A stretch of 64,000 bases of DNA from Viridibacillus sp050278625 (GTDB lineage Bacteria; Bacillota; Bacilli; Bacillales_A; Planococcaceae): assembly GCF_050278625.1 (NCBI RefSeq), contig NZ_JBNNTI010000011.1, positions 1 to 64,000 on the forward strand. The letters are read 5' to 3'. Shown here piece by piece: positions 52,168-61,878 of this stretch (position 1 is its first letter; each line of letters opens with the position of its first letter). The notes beneath the pieces are model-generated. The model was not told the origin of the DNA, did not search any database, and was given only the letters and a program-made list of their open reading frames with translations. The position numbers and the translations under genes are program-made.

Positions 52168-53649
52168 CTATTGTATAGCAGTGCATTTTGATAAATATGT
52201 ATCAACACTCACCGCTACATCACGACCTTCTTTAATCGCCCATACGATTAAACTTTGACCTTTACGTGCATCACCTGCTGTAAAAACACCATCTACATTA
52301 GTAAAATATGTTTTTTCTAGTGACGTAATTTTGTTATTCGTTACTTGAACACCAAATTGTTCAGGCAAATCATGTTCTACACCTTCAAAGCCGATTGCAA
52401 CGAACACGTGTTGTACAGGCCATATTTTCTCAGTTCCAGGTACTTCTTCAAAATAGGCGTAACCTTCATCATTGATAACTTTATTCATTTGAATTGTGTG
52501 TAATTCTTTAACATGACCTTTTTTATCCGCTACAATTTTCTTTGTTTGGATGCAATACTCTCGAGGGTCTTTACCATACTTTTCGTCCGCTTCAGCATAG
52601 GCATAATCTAATTTATATATATGAGGATCAGTTGGCCATAAATTATCGTCAGCTCGATTGACTGGTAACTGAGGATGTTTACCGAATTGTACAATGCTTT
52701 TACAATTTTGACGAATTGCCGTAGCTACACAGTCAGCCCCGGTATCACCACCACCAATAACAATGACATCCTTACCTTTTGTATTAATATACTTACCATC
52801 TTCAAAATTAGAATCTAGCAAACTCTTAGATGTTGAAGTTAAATAGTCCATTGCTAAATGGACCCCTTCTGAGTCGCTTCCTTTCATATGAAGCGTGCGT
52901 TGCTTTGTTGCACCAGTACACAAAATGATAGCGTCATGCTCAGCTTTTAACTGTTCAGCCGTAATATCCTTACCTACTTCGGTATTTAAGACAAACTCTA
53001 TGCCTTCTTCCATTAATAATTGAATACGACGTTCCACAATATCTTTTTCGAGCTTCATATTCGGAATTCCATACATAAGTAAGCCTCCAGCTCGGTCAGC
53101 TCGCTCGTAAATAGTAACAGAGTGCCCCGATTGGTTTAATTGATCCGCTGCAGCAAGTCCTGCTGGTCCTGAACCGATGACAGCAATTTTTTTACCTGTA
53201 CGTAATTTAGGCATACGTGGTTGAATCCAGCCATTTTCGAACCCTTTATCTATAATAGTTCGTTCAATGCTTTTAATTGCAACTGCAGGGTCTGTAATTG
53301 CTAATGTACAAGAACCTTCACAAGGCGCGGGGCAAACGCGTCCTGTGAATTCCGGAAAGTTATTTGTAAGCAATAAACGTTCTAACGCTTCCTTCCATTT
53401 ACCTTTATACACTAAGTCATTCCACTCGGGGATAACATTATTAATCGGACAACCTGCAGCTGTACCGCGAATCTCAATTCCCATATGACAAAAAGGTGTC
53501 CCACAATCCATACATCTAGCACCTTGGATTTGAAGAGCTTCATCGGTTAATCTTGAAGCATATTCTTTCCAATTCTTAATGCGCTCTAGTGGTTGTTGTT
53601 CTTTTGCCTTTTCTCGACTATATTCCATAAATCCAGTTGGTTTCCCCAT
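52168..53649 (-). CDS. gltD: glutamate synthase, small subunit
   Basis: A 493-residue NADPH-binding subunit of GOGAT. The N-terminal domain carries the cysteines for two 4Fe-4S clusters (CMDCGTPFCH, GCPINN, CPAPCEGSC). The FAD motif AVIGSGPAGLAAADQL is at about 151-166 and the NADPH motif VIVIGGGDTGADCVATAI at about 291-308; the last part has VFTAGDARKGQSLIVWAI. It passes electrons to the large subunit. It begins 17 bases after gltB, with GGAGGAGGGG as ribosome site. In B. subtilis naming this gene is gltB. Confidence 0.96.
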   Translation of the reverse strand: MGKPTGFMEYSREKAKEQQPLERIKNWKEYASRLTDEALQIQGARCMDCGTPFCHMGIEIRGTAAGCPINNVIPEWNDLVYKGKWKEALERLLLTNNFPEFTGRVCPAPCEGSCTLAITDPAVAIKSIERTIIDKGFENGWIQPRMPKLRTGKKIAVIGSGPAGLAAADQLNQSGHSVTIYERADRAGGLLMYGIPNMKLEKDIVERRIQLLMEEGIEFVLNTEVGKDITAEQLKAEHDAIILCTGATKQRTLHMKGSDSEGVHLAMDYLTSTSKSLLDSNFEDGKYINTKGKDVIVIGGGDTGADCVATAIRQNCKSIVQFGKHPQLPVNRADDNLWPTDPHIYKLDYAYAEADEKYGKDPREYCIQTKKIVADKKGHVKELHTIQMNKVINDEGYAYFEEVPGTEKIWPVQHVFVAIGFEGVEHDLPEQFGVQVTNNKITSLEKTYFTNVDGVFTAGDARKGQSLIVWAIKEGRDVAVSVDTYLSKCTAIQ

Positions 53650-53666
53650 CTAGAACCCCTCCTCCA

Positions 53667-56600
53667 TTATTTATTGGAAAGCACTACTTCCCTTTTTTTA
53701 GAAGTAGTTAAAAATGCTTTCATCGCTGCATCAGCAGCAGATAAACCTTCAGCCTTGAAATCACTAATACTATCAATCATTTTCTTGTAGTCTGCAGGAA
53801 CAACTTTTAAGAATTTAACAACAGACTGCGTCCAATCAGTTAAGAGCGTTTTAGCTTTTGAACTATCTGTGTTCAAAATATGTTCTTCAATTAATGCGCG
53901 GACAAATTTAGTTTCTTCCTCATTTTCTAAATCTTCAAATCCTATCATTTCCATGTTGCACTTTTCTTTGAAAGATTTTTCATCTTCTACTAATACGTAT
54001 GCAATACCACCGGACATACCAGCACCAAAGTTCTTACCTACATCACCTAAAATAACAACATGGCCTCCAGTCATGTACTCACAACCATGATCTCCTATTC
54101 CTTCAACAACGATATCCGCACCACTATTACGGACTGCAAAACGTTCTCCTGCACGGCCATTGATAAATGCTTTACCACTCGTAGCACCGTATAAACAAAC
54201 GTTTCCGGCAATGACGTTTTTCTCAACATCGCCTTTTATTGGCGCGGAAACGACAACCTTCCCTCCTGATAACCCTTTACCGAAGTAATCATTCGCATCG
54301 CCATTTACATACATAGACATTCCTCTAGGAATAAACGCACCGAAACTTTGCCCAGCTGAACCTGTGAATTGAAGTGAAATTGTATCGTCAACTAAACCTC
54401 TTTCACCATAACGTTTTGATATTTCACTCCCGATAATAGTGCCAACAACTCGGTCTGTGTTTTTAATCGGATAGTACAGTTTAATAGGACTTTCATCTAT
54501 TATTGCTTTCTCAACCGCGCCAAGAATTTCACGCATATCAAGAGATTCTTCAATTTTATGATCTTGCATCACTTGCTGAGTACGAGGTCCTTTAGGTTGA
54601 TACAATAAAGCCGAAAGATCTAATTGACCAGCTTTCCAATGGTTCATAGCCCGGTCGCTAATTTCTAAAACATCTGTACGGCCAATCATTTCATCCATTG
54701 AACGGAATCCAAGTATAGACATATGCTCTCGTACTTCTTCAGCAACAAATTGCATGAAATTAACAACATGATCGGCATTCCCCATAAATTTCGCTCTTAG
54801 CTCTGGATTTTGAGTAGCTACCCCAACTGGACATGTATCTAAATGACACGCTCTCATCATTACACAACCAAGGACGATTAATGGCGCTGTTGCAAAACCA
54901 TACTCTTCTGCTCCGAGTAGAGCCGCCATCACGACGTCTCTTCCTGTCATCAATTTACCATCCGTTTCTAAAATGACACGATTACGTAGACCATTCAACA
55001 TGAGTGTTTGATGCGCCTCCGCAAGACCAAGCTCCCATGGTAATCCGGTATGCTTAATGCTCGTTTTTGGTGAGGCTCCTGTACCACCGTCATATCCACT
55101 AACAACTATTACGTCTGCCGCACCTTTCGCAACACCAGCGGCAATTGTACCAACCCCTGCTTTTGAAACAAGTTTCACACTAATACGTGCATGACGATTA
55201 GCGTTTTTCAAATCATGAATCAATTCAGCCATATCTTCAATAGAGTAGATATCATGATGCGGTGGAGGTGAGATTAATCCTACACCAGTAGTTGAACCAC
55301 GAACATCCGCTACCCATGGATATACTTTGTTGCCAGGTAACTGACCACCCTCACCAGGCTTTGCCCCTTGTGCCATTTTTATTTGCAGCTCATCTGCATT
55401 CACCAAGTAATGGCTCTTTACACCGAAACGACCTGAAGCAATTTGCTTAATTGCGCTTCGACGATTATCTCCATTTGCATCGATTTCATAACGGCTCGGG
55501 TGTTCCCCACCTTCACCACTATTACTTCTACCGCCTAGTCTGTTCATAGCGATTGCTAACGTTTCATGCGCTTCCTGACTTAATGACCCAAATGACATGG
55601 CACCTGTTTTAAAACGTTTGACGATTGATGCAACAGATTCTACTTCTTCTAGGGGAATACGACGCTGTGCTTTTTTGAATGCAAATAAATTTCGTAAGAA
55701 GCCAATTCGCTCTTCATTTGCCATTTCAGCATATTGTCTGTACAGACCGATATCCCCTTTACGCGCAGCCCATTGCAATGTATGAATTGTTTTTGGATTA
55801 AAGGCGTGGTGCTCACCTGTGCTTCTCCATTGGAAATCACTACCCGATTGCAACAATTGCTCAGTAGAGTGTACTGCTTCAGCATGCTTACGAAGCGCCT
55901 CTTTACCGATTGTTTCTAAATCAATGCCGCTTAATTGAGAAGCTGTTCCTGTAAAATATTTTGCAATCACATCTTTACTAATACCCACAGCTTCAAAAAC
56001 TTGTGCACCACGATAACTTTGTACTGTTGAAATCCCCATTTTAGACATAACTTTAACAACACCATCTGCGATAGCTTTTGTATATTTGTTCACAGCCTCA
56101 TCATATGTTTGTGTCAAATGACCATCTTTTATTGCTTGATAAATTGAAGCAAATGCTAAATAGGGGTTAATCGCATCTACACCGTAGCCGATTAAAGTTG
56201 CAAAGTGATGCACTTCACGTACTTCAGCAGATTCTACAATAATACTCACCTTTGTACGATTTCCCGTTTTCACTAAATACTGATGTAAACAGCTAGCAGC
56301 TAGTAGCACTGGCATAGTCGGTGTCTCAGCATGTAAAAGCCGGTCTGATAACACGAGTAGTTGAGCACCTTTAGCAATCGCTGCATCCGCATCTTTTGTC
56401 AATCTAGCCAATTCATTTTCTAATTCTTCTGAAAAATAAAGGTGTAATAATGCACTTTTGAAATTTTCATCATCATTTACTATTAATTGCTGCAGTTGAC
56501 TGTTCGTAAGAACCGGTGTTTCTAATAAAATACGACGGCTATTTTCTGCTGTTGGATGTAGCAAGTCACCTTCTGCCCCTAAAACCGTCATTGTAGACGT

Positions 56601-58190
56601 CACAATATGCTCACGAATCGAATCTATCGGTGGATTTGTCACTTGTGCAAAAAGCTGTTTAAAATAATTGAATAATGATTGTGGGCGATCTGATAATACC
56701 GCGAGCGGTGTATCGTTCCCCATTGAGCCAAGGGGGTCTTTCCCCTCAGCTACCATTGGTACGATATATTTGTGAATATCTTCGTAAGTGTAACCATTGA
56801 CCTTTTGACGGAATAGTAAATCCATCATGTCCTCAGGTTGATCTTCTGTCGTCTTCACCGTCACAAGGTTTTCTTCTAACCATTGTGTGTATGGCTTTTC
56901 CTCTGCCATATCTGATTTTAACTCTTCATCTGAAATAATCCGTCCTTGTTCTAAATCAACAAGCAACATTTTCCCCGGGCTTAAACGTTCTTTGTAAGCA
57001 ATATTTTCTTCCTCTATATCAACTACACCAACTTCTGATGAGAAAATGATGTAGTCGTCCTTTGTGACATAGTAGCGTGCTGGTCGTAAACCGTTACGAT
57101 CCAAAATCGCACCTATTTGCTTACCATCAGTAAAGCAAATCGCTGTTGGCCCATCCCAAGGTTCCATTAAACAGCTATGGTACGCATAAAACGCTTTTTT
57201 CTCTTCTGAAATATGTGGATTCTCAGTCCATGGTTCCGGTATCATCATCATTGCCGTATGTGCCGGCGTGCGCCCTGCTAAAACGAAAAACTCAAAAGCG
57301 TTATCAAGCATTGACGAATCACTACCGCTCTGTTCAACAATTGGTAGAAGCTTCTCTAAATCATCCCCAAATGCTTCTGAAACAAATTGCTGTTCACGTG
57401 CTTTCATCCAGTTAATATTGCCACGTAATGTATTAATTTCCCCGTTGTGAATAATGTAGCGATTCGGATGTGCACGCTCCCAGCTCGGGAATGTGTTCGT
57501 ACTGTAACGTGAGTGAACTAATGAAAATGCTGATGCAAATCGCTCATCTTGCAAATCCACGTAAAATTCATCCACTTCTTGAGGTGTCAGCAATCCTTTG
57601 AAAACCATTGTTTGACTCGAAAAACTAGCACAATAAAACTTCTTGTCATTTTTTGTTGCCCAGTGCTCTGTTTGCTTACGAACTAGATACAACTTACGCT
57701 CGAAGGCGAGGGAATCACTGACATTAGTCGCTTTAATAAACACTTGGCGAACAACTGGCGCTGTTTCCTTAGCAGTGTCACTTAAAGGGTCTATGTTGAT
57801 TGGTACTGTCCTCCAGCCTAATAATTCTTGACCTTCCTCAGCAATCAATTCATTCATCTTATTCTCTATATCTTGTCGTTCTGTATCGTCTTGAGTGAAA
57901 AATAACATACCGACACCGTAGCGTCCCTGTTCGGGTAAAATCCACTCTGTACAAATCGCTCTGAAAAATGCATCCGGAATTTGAACCATTAACCCAGCGC
58001 CATCACCCGTTTTGCCGTCACTGCCTCGCCCTGCGCGATGATCCAGACGACATAGCATTTCTAAACCTTTCATAACGATGTCGTGCGTGGCTTTTCCTTT
58101 TAAATGAGCATATAAACCAATACCACAGGCATCATGCTCGAATTGTGGGGAGTATAATCCCTGTGCTGCTGGTAGTTGATGAAAAGTCAT
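53667..58190 (-). CDS. gltB: glutamate synthase, large subunit
   Basis: A 1507-residue ferredoxin-like GOGAT large chain converting glutamine and 2-oxoglutarate to two glutamates. It begins with a 21-residue propeptide before the catalytic Cys22 (FEHDACGIG) of the class II (Ntn) amidotransferase domain, then a central domain, the FMN/2-oxoglutarate barrel (about 800-1200) with the 3Fe-4S cysteines CVMMRACHLDTC, and the GXGXG beta-helix (GNVCLYGATSGKAFINGRAGERFAVRN region, about 1310-1400). In B. subtilis it is called gltA. The gltC regulator is divergent, 123 bases away. Confidence 0.97.
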   Translation of the reverse strand: MTFHQLPAAQGLYSPQFEHDACGIGLYAHLKGKATHDIVMKGLEMLCRLDHRAGRGSDGKTGDGAGLMVQIPDAFFRAICTEWILPEQGRYGVGMLFFTQDDTERQDIENKMNELIAEEGQELLGWRTVPINIDPLSDTAKETAPVVRQVFIKATNVSDSLAFERKLYLVRKQTEHWATKNDKKFYCASFSSQTMVFKGLLTPQEVDEFYVDLQDERFASAFSLVHSRYSTNTFPSWERAHPNRYIIHNGEINTLRGNINWMKAREQQFVSEAFGDDLEKLLPIVEQSGSDSSMLDNAFEFFVLAGRTPAHTAMMMIPEPWTENPHISEEKKAFYAYHSCLMEPWDGPTAICFTDGKQIGAILDRNGLRPARYYVTKDDYIIFSSEVGVVDIEEENIAYKERLSPGKMLLVDLEQGRIISDEELKSDMAEEKPYTQWLEENLVTVKTTEDQPEDMMDLLFRQKVNGYTYEDIHKYIVPMVAEGKDPLGSMGNDTPLAVLSDRPQSLFNYFKQLFAQVTNPPIDSIREHIVTSTMTVLGAEGDLLHPTAENSRRILLETPVLTNSQLQQLIVNDDENFKSALLHLYFSEELENELARLTKDADAAIAKGAQLLVLSDRLLHAETPTMPVLLAASCLHQYLVKTGNRTKVSIIVESAEVREVHHFATLIGYGVDAINPYLAFASIYQAIKDGHLTQTYDEAVNKYTKAIADGVVKVMSKMGISTVQSYRGAQVFEAVGISKDVIAKYFTGTASQLSGIDLETIGKEALRKHAEAVHSTEQLLQSGSDFQWRSTGEHHAFNPKTIHTLQWAARKGDIGLYRQYAEMANEERIGFLRNLFAFKKAQRRIPLEEVESVASIVKRFKTGAMSFGSLSQEAHETLAIAMNRLGGRSNSGEGGEHPSRYEIDANGDNRRSAIKQIASGRFGVKSHYLVNADELQIKMAQGAKPGEGGQLPGNKVYPWVADVRGSTTGVGLISPPPHHDIYSIEDMAELIHDLKNANRHARISVKLVSKAGVGTIAAGVAKGAADVIVVSGYDGGTGASPKTSIKHTGLPWELGLAEAHQTLMLNGLRNRVILETDGKLMTGRDVVMAALLGAEEYGFATAPLIVLGCVMMRACHLDTCPVGVATQNPELRAKFMGNADHVVNFMQFVAEEVREHMSILGFRSMDEMIGRTDVLEISDRAMNHWKAGQLDLSALLYQPKGPRTQQVMQDHKIEESLDMREILGAVEKAIIDESPIKLYYPIKNTDRVVGTIIGSEISKRYGERGLVDDTISLQFTGSAGQSFGAFIPRGMSMYVNGDANDYFGKGLSGGKVVVSAPIKGDVEKNVIAGNVCLYGATSGKAFINGRAGERFAVRNSGADIVVEGIGDHGCEYMTGGHVVILGDVGKNFGAGMSGGIAYVLVEDEKSFKEKCNMEMIGFEDLENEEETKFVRALIEEHILNTDSSKAKTLLTDWTQSVVKFLKVVPADYKKMIDSISDFKAEGLSAADAAMKAFLTTSKKREVVLSNK

Positions 58191-58231
58191 GTAATCCCTC
58201 CCTCTTCACTTAAAAAGTGACTTAAATTTAT

Positions 58232-58286
58232 TTTAGATTCTCAAATAGATATAAACAATATATAATTTATATATTATTAATCTAAA
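58232..58286. promoter_or_regulatory. gltB-gltC divergent control region
   Basis: TTTAGATT (58232-58239) and AATCTAAA (58279-58286) are inverted, with centres 47 bases apart, around a section made almost only of A and T. The arrangement suits cooperative binding of a LysR regulator (GltC) that represses itself and activates gltBD. It is a candidate from position and symmetry only. Confidence 0.4.
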
Positions 58287-58313
58287 AAACAGATGAATGG
58301 GAGATGACATACG

Positions 58314-59216
58314 ATGGAACTACGCCAATTACGCTATTTCGTTGCAGTTGCGGAGCTCGAACATATTTCGGAAGCTGCAGAAAATTTACATATTGCCCAA
58401 TCTGCTATAAGTCGCCAAATAGCCAATTTAGAAGAAGAACTCGGTACAAAACTGTTTGAACGAGTTGGACGAAATGTAAAACTGACACCAATCGGTAAAA
58501 CATTTCTTGAACATAGTATTGCTGCCTTACAAGCAATCGATTTTGCAAAAAAACAAATCGATGAATACTTAGATCCTGAAAAAGGGACGATTAAAATTGG
58601 CTTTCCTACGAGTTTAGCAAGTTTCTTGTTGCCAACTGTCATTTCAGCATTTAAAAAGGAGCACCCGAATGTATCATTCAATCTGCGCCAAGGCTCTTAC
58701 CGATATTTAATAAATGCAGTGAAAAACAGAGAACTAAACCTAGCGTTCCTTGGCCCACTTCCTCAAAAAGACGATGCCATCGATACGACCATCTTATTTA
58801 CAGAGAATATTGCAGCCTTATTACCCGCTACTCATTCTTTAGCCCAAAAGGAATCCATTCATTTATCTGATCTACGGAATGAAGATTTTGTTCTTTTCCC
58901 CGAAGATTATATTCTTAATAAAGTAGCTGTTGAAGCTTGTAAATCTGTTGGTTTCACACCAAAAATTACTTCAGAAGGCGAAGATATGGATGCTTTAAAA
59001 GGTTTAGTAGCTGCAGGAATCGGTATAAGCTTATTACCTGAAAGTGCCTTTTATGATTCCACTCCTAGGCGAACTGTAAAGTTACCGCTAGTATCACCAG
59101 AATTCACCAGAACAGTCGGTATTATTGCACCTACTAATCGTGATCTAGCTCCTTCTGAACAAGTTTTCTTAAGCTTTGTTAATAACTTCTTCTCATTGTT
59201 AACTCAATTTAAATAA
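58314..59216 (+). CDS. gltC: LysR-family activator of glutamate synthase, GltC
   Basis: A 300-residue LysR regulator. The N-terminal HTH (MELRQLRYFVAVAELEHISEAAENLHIAQ, then SAISRQIANLEEELGTKLFERVGRNVKLT) is typical; the C-terminal substrate domain (about 90-290) would sense 2-oxoglutarate/glutamate. Orthology to GltC is based on divergence from the GOGAT genes and overall likeness. GGGAGATGA precedes the ATG. Its terminator has been split by an IS remnant. Confidence 0.93.
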   Translation: MELRQLRYFVAVAELEHISEAAENLHIAQSAISRQIANLEEELGTKLFERVGRNVKLTPIGKTFLEHSIAALQAIDFAKKQIDEYLDPEKGTIKIGFPTSLASFLLPTVISAFKKEHPNVSFNLRQGSYRYLINAVKNRELNLAFLGPLPQKDDAIDTTILFTENIAALLPATHSLAQKESIHLSDLRNEDFVLFPEDYILNKVAVEACKSVGFTPKITSEGEDMDALKGLVAAGIGISLLPESAFYDSTPRRTVKLPLVSPEFTRTVGIIAPTNRDLAPSEQVFLSFVNNFFSLLTQFK

Positions 59217-59217
59217 C

Positions 59218-59586
59218 AAAAAGGCCTCAGAATTATTCCTAGGGCACTGAAAAAGTCCATAAAATAAATTTTAGCCATGGCTTTCTCTTCGATGCCGTTA
59301 ATTTCCGTTCCGGCGGACGCTTTCCTGGGGACGAACCTTGAGCCTCCTCGTCGCTAACACTCCTGCGGGGTCTCAAGATGTTCGAGTTCCCCAAGGAGCT
59401 ACAACATTATTTGCGGTGAATTTGAAACGTATCTTGAAGCTATTAAATGAAGAATAAGGGAAATACAAAAAACACCAGCACTTTCTGTTCAAAATCGAAC
59501 GAAAAGTGCCGGTGTTTACTATTGAAGAACATTACATTTTAAAAACATAAGTTTTTCAGTGCCCTCATTATTCCGAAGGCCTTTTT
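59218..59586. terminator. terminator interrupted by an IS element
   Basis: AAAAAGGCCT (59218-59227) is complementary to AGGCCTTTTT (59577-59586). Remnant 3 has inserted in the loop between the two halves. The original hairpin would have served gltC and the converging symporter gene. Confidence 0.75.
59240..59566. mobile_element. decayed IS1182-type element (remnant 3)
   Basis: A 327-bp relative of remnant 2. Ends are TAGGGCACTGAA and TTCAGTGCCCTC (11 of 12 inverted), with a perfect 8-base target duplication ATTATTCC (59232-59239 and 59567-59574). It retains the left GC-rich module and the last transposase codons (GATTLFAVNLKRILKLLNEE, about 59398-59454) fused by a large internal deletion, plus the terminal hairpin (CAGCACTTT...AAAGTGCCGG). 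It cannot encode transposase, so it is a non-autonomous derivative comparable to a MITE. Confidence 0.8.
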
Positions 59587-59604
59587 ATAGAACTTATTTA
59601 TTTT

Positions 59605-60774
59605 CTAACTATGCTTGCTCTTTATACTAAAGCGGTCAACGATCATTGAAAGTGCACCGTCACCTGTTACGTTTGTTGCAGTACCAAAACTATCTTGCGC
59701 AAGATATAAAGCAATCATTAACGCAACCATAGTCTCATCAAAACCTAACATTGATTGAAGAATTCCTGTAGCTGCCATTACTGCCCCTCCCGGTACACCA
59801 GGTGCTGCAACCATTACTACACCTAACATGAAGATGAAAGGTATCATTTCAGTTAAAGTATAGGCATGATTATTTAACATCATTACGGCAATTGAACATG
59901 TTGTTAGCGTAATTGTACTACCCGATAAGTGAATTGTTGCAAATAACGGAACTGTAAATCCTGTCACTCGTTCTGAAGCACCTGCTTTACGTGCTTGCTT
60001 TAATGTTACCGGAATCGTAGCAGCTGATGACTGTGTTCCAAGAGCTGTGAAGTATGCAGGTGCCATTGTTTTTAATAGATAGAACGGATTTTTTTTATTA
60101 ACGGCACCTGCCACTACATATTGTAAAACTAAAATACATATATGCATTAAAATGATTAATAAAAATACTAGTGCAAATACTGAAAGGATTTTTGCTACTT
60201 GACCAGCAAAAGTCATATTTAAGAAAATACCAAAAATATGGAATGGTAATAGTGGTATAATAATTTTCGAAATCACTTTATCAATTATTAAATTAAATTC
60301 ATCAAAGAATTTTTTCATAACTTCACTATTAATAGCTGCCATACCGATACCAAGGATGAAAGCTAGTAATAAAGCCGTCATAACCCCCATCAATGGAGGC
60401 ATATCAATTACTACGAATGTTTTCGCCAAAGATTCCTCTGGGTTAGCAAATTGCTCACTACCCGAAGTTGAAATTAACTTAGGTAGAATATTTGAAGCTA
60501 TGAAGAATGCAAAGAATCCAGCGATTAAAGTAGAGAAGTACGCAAAGAAAGTTGCTAATCCTAATAACTTTCCTGAACCTTTACCTAATTGTGCAATTCC
60601 AGGTGCAATAAACGCGACGATTAATAACGGTACGACGAAGTTTAAAAAATTCCCGAATAAGCCATTGAATGTTGCAAATATTCTAACGCCATCTTTCGGC
60701 ATGATAGTCCCAAGTAAAGCCGCCAATATTATCGCTACAATAATTTGCGGGAGTAAACCAAACTTAATCTTCAT
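59605..60774 (-). CDS. dicarboxylate/amino acid:cation symporter (DAACS/SLC1)
   Basis: A 389-residue secondary transporter with about eight TMs and two re-entrant hairpins. Family motifs: GTQSSAATIPVTLKQARKAG (the serine-rich HP1 tip), the TM7 region IHLSGSTITLT (the usual NMDGT is altered), and PGVPGGAVMAATGIL (HP2). Substrates in the family are glutamate, aspartate, C4-dicarboxylates, serine or cystine; the changed TM7 motif argues against a standard glutamate carrier. GAGGAGG precedes the ATG. It stands alone downstream of gltC but points the other way. Confidence 0.88.
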   Translation of the reverse strand: MKIKFGLLPQIIVAIILAALLGTIMPKDGVRIFATFNGLFGNFLNFVVPLLIVAFIAPGIAQLGKGSGKLLGLATFFAYFSTLIAGFFAFFIASNILPKLISTSGSEQFANPEESLAKTFVVIDMPPLMGVMTALLLAFILGIGMAAINSEVMKKFFDEFNLIIDKVISKIIIPLLPFHIFGIFLNMTFAGQVAKILSVFALVFLLIILMHICILVLQYVVAGAVNKKNPFYLLKTMAPAYFTALGTQSSAATIPVTLKQARKAGASERVTGFTVPLFATIHLSGSTITLTTCSIAVMMLNNHAYTLTEMIPFIFMLGVVMVAAPGVPGGAVMAATGILQSMLGFDETMVALMIALYLAQDSFGTATNVTGDGALSMIVDRFSIKSKHS

Positions 60775-60966
60775 AAATTGTCCTCCTCATAAATACATAT
60801 GTCTCTTCTAAAAGCATAAGCACACTTTATCACACCCACTTATTAAAGTGAATAGTATATTAATAATCCAAAAGATTTAGTATTTTCTGATAATTATAAT
60901 TAAAACGTAATAATTAAGTAATAACGAGGTTTACACTATTTATTCTATAGAATCCCTTAAGTATAT

Positions 60967-61000
60967 AAAAAACACCCAAGCAGATTCAGCTTGGGTGTTT
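60967..61000 (-). terminator. metNPQ operon terminator
   Basis: On the minus strand AAACACCCAAGC pairs with GCTTGGGTGTTT around a seven-base loop and TTTTTT ends it, 11 bases after the metQ stop. Confidence 0.92.
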
Positions 61001-61010
61001 CAGTTAGTTC

Positions 61011-61817
61011 TTATTCAGAAACAGGAACGATATCCCCATTCCATTCTTTTAATATATAGTCTTGCATTTCTTTTGAATGAAGAACTTTAACTAGTTTTTT
61101 AATCTTTTCGTTGTTCTCATCTTCTTTACGAACAGCAATTATATTAATGTATTGAGATTTTTTATCTTCTAATGCAATTGCATCTTTTCCTGGGCTAATA
61201 CCTGCATCAATAGCGAAGTTAGAGTTAATTAATACTGCGTCACCTTCGTTATTTTTGTACATTTGTACAAGCATTTCAGGTGCAGTGTTTGCATCAAATT
61301 TTAAGTTTTTCGGGTTCTTTGCAACGTCTTTAATTTCAGCTGCAGTTTTATCTATGCCTTCTTTTAATGTGATAAGGCCTTTCGCTTCAAGTAAAGATAA
61401 CATACGTCCATGGTCAGCTACAGAGTTACTTAGAAGAATTGTTGCTCCTTCCGGAAGATCTTCGAGTTTTTTATATTTTTTAGAATAGATACCAATTGGT
61501 TCGATGTGCACTCCACCAACATTAACGAAATCATAGTTTTTCTTCTTATTTTCAAGGTCTAAATAAGGTATATGTTGGAAATAATTCGCATCTAAATCGC
61601 CATTTTCTAGATCTTGGTTCGGCAAAACAAAGTCTTGATATGTTTGAATATCTAAATCAATACCTTCTTTTTCAAGAAGTGGTGCTGCTTTTTCTAAAAT
61701 TTTAGCATGCGGTACATTAGCTGCACCAATTCTTAATTTCTCATCTGATTTACTACCACAAGCTGCTAGGCTTAGTGCCAGTACTCCCGTTAGGATTCCT
61801 GCTACAAGTTTCTTCAT
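61011..61817 (-). CDS. metQ: methionine ABC transporter substrate-binding lipoprotein
   Basis: A 268-residue NlpA/MetQ lipoprotein. A signal peptide ends in the lipobox LSLAACGSKS (lipidated Cys about 20), so it is anchored outside the membrane. It shows family blocks such as GAANVPHAKILE, NGDLDANYFQHIPYLDLEN and LINSNFAIDAG. It binds D/L-methionine for MetNP. It is the last gene of the operon, about 60 bases after metP. AAGGAGAG precedes the ATG. Confidence 0.95.
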   Translation of the reverse strand: MKKLVAGILTGVLALSLAACGSKSDEKLRIGAANVPHAKILEKAAPLLEKEGIDLDIQTYQDFVLPNQDLENGDLDANYFQHIPYLDLENKKKNYDFVNVGGVHIEPIGIYSKKYKKLEDLPEGATILLSNSVADHGRMLSLLEAKGLITLKEGIDKTAAEIKDVAKNPKNLKFDANTAPEMLVQMYKNNEGDAVLINSNFAIDAGISPGKDAIALEDKKSQYINIIAVRKEDENNEKIKKLVKVLHSKEMQDYILKEWNGDIVPVSE

Positions 61818-61878
61818 GTTCTTAACTCTCCTTTTTAACTGATTAGTTATATATGATCGGTTATACCGTTAAACCCAA

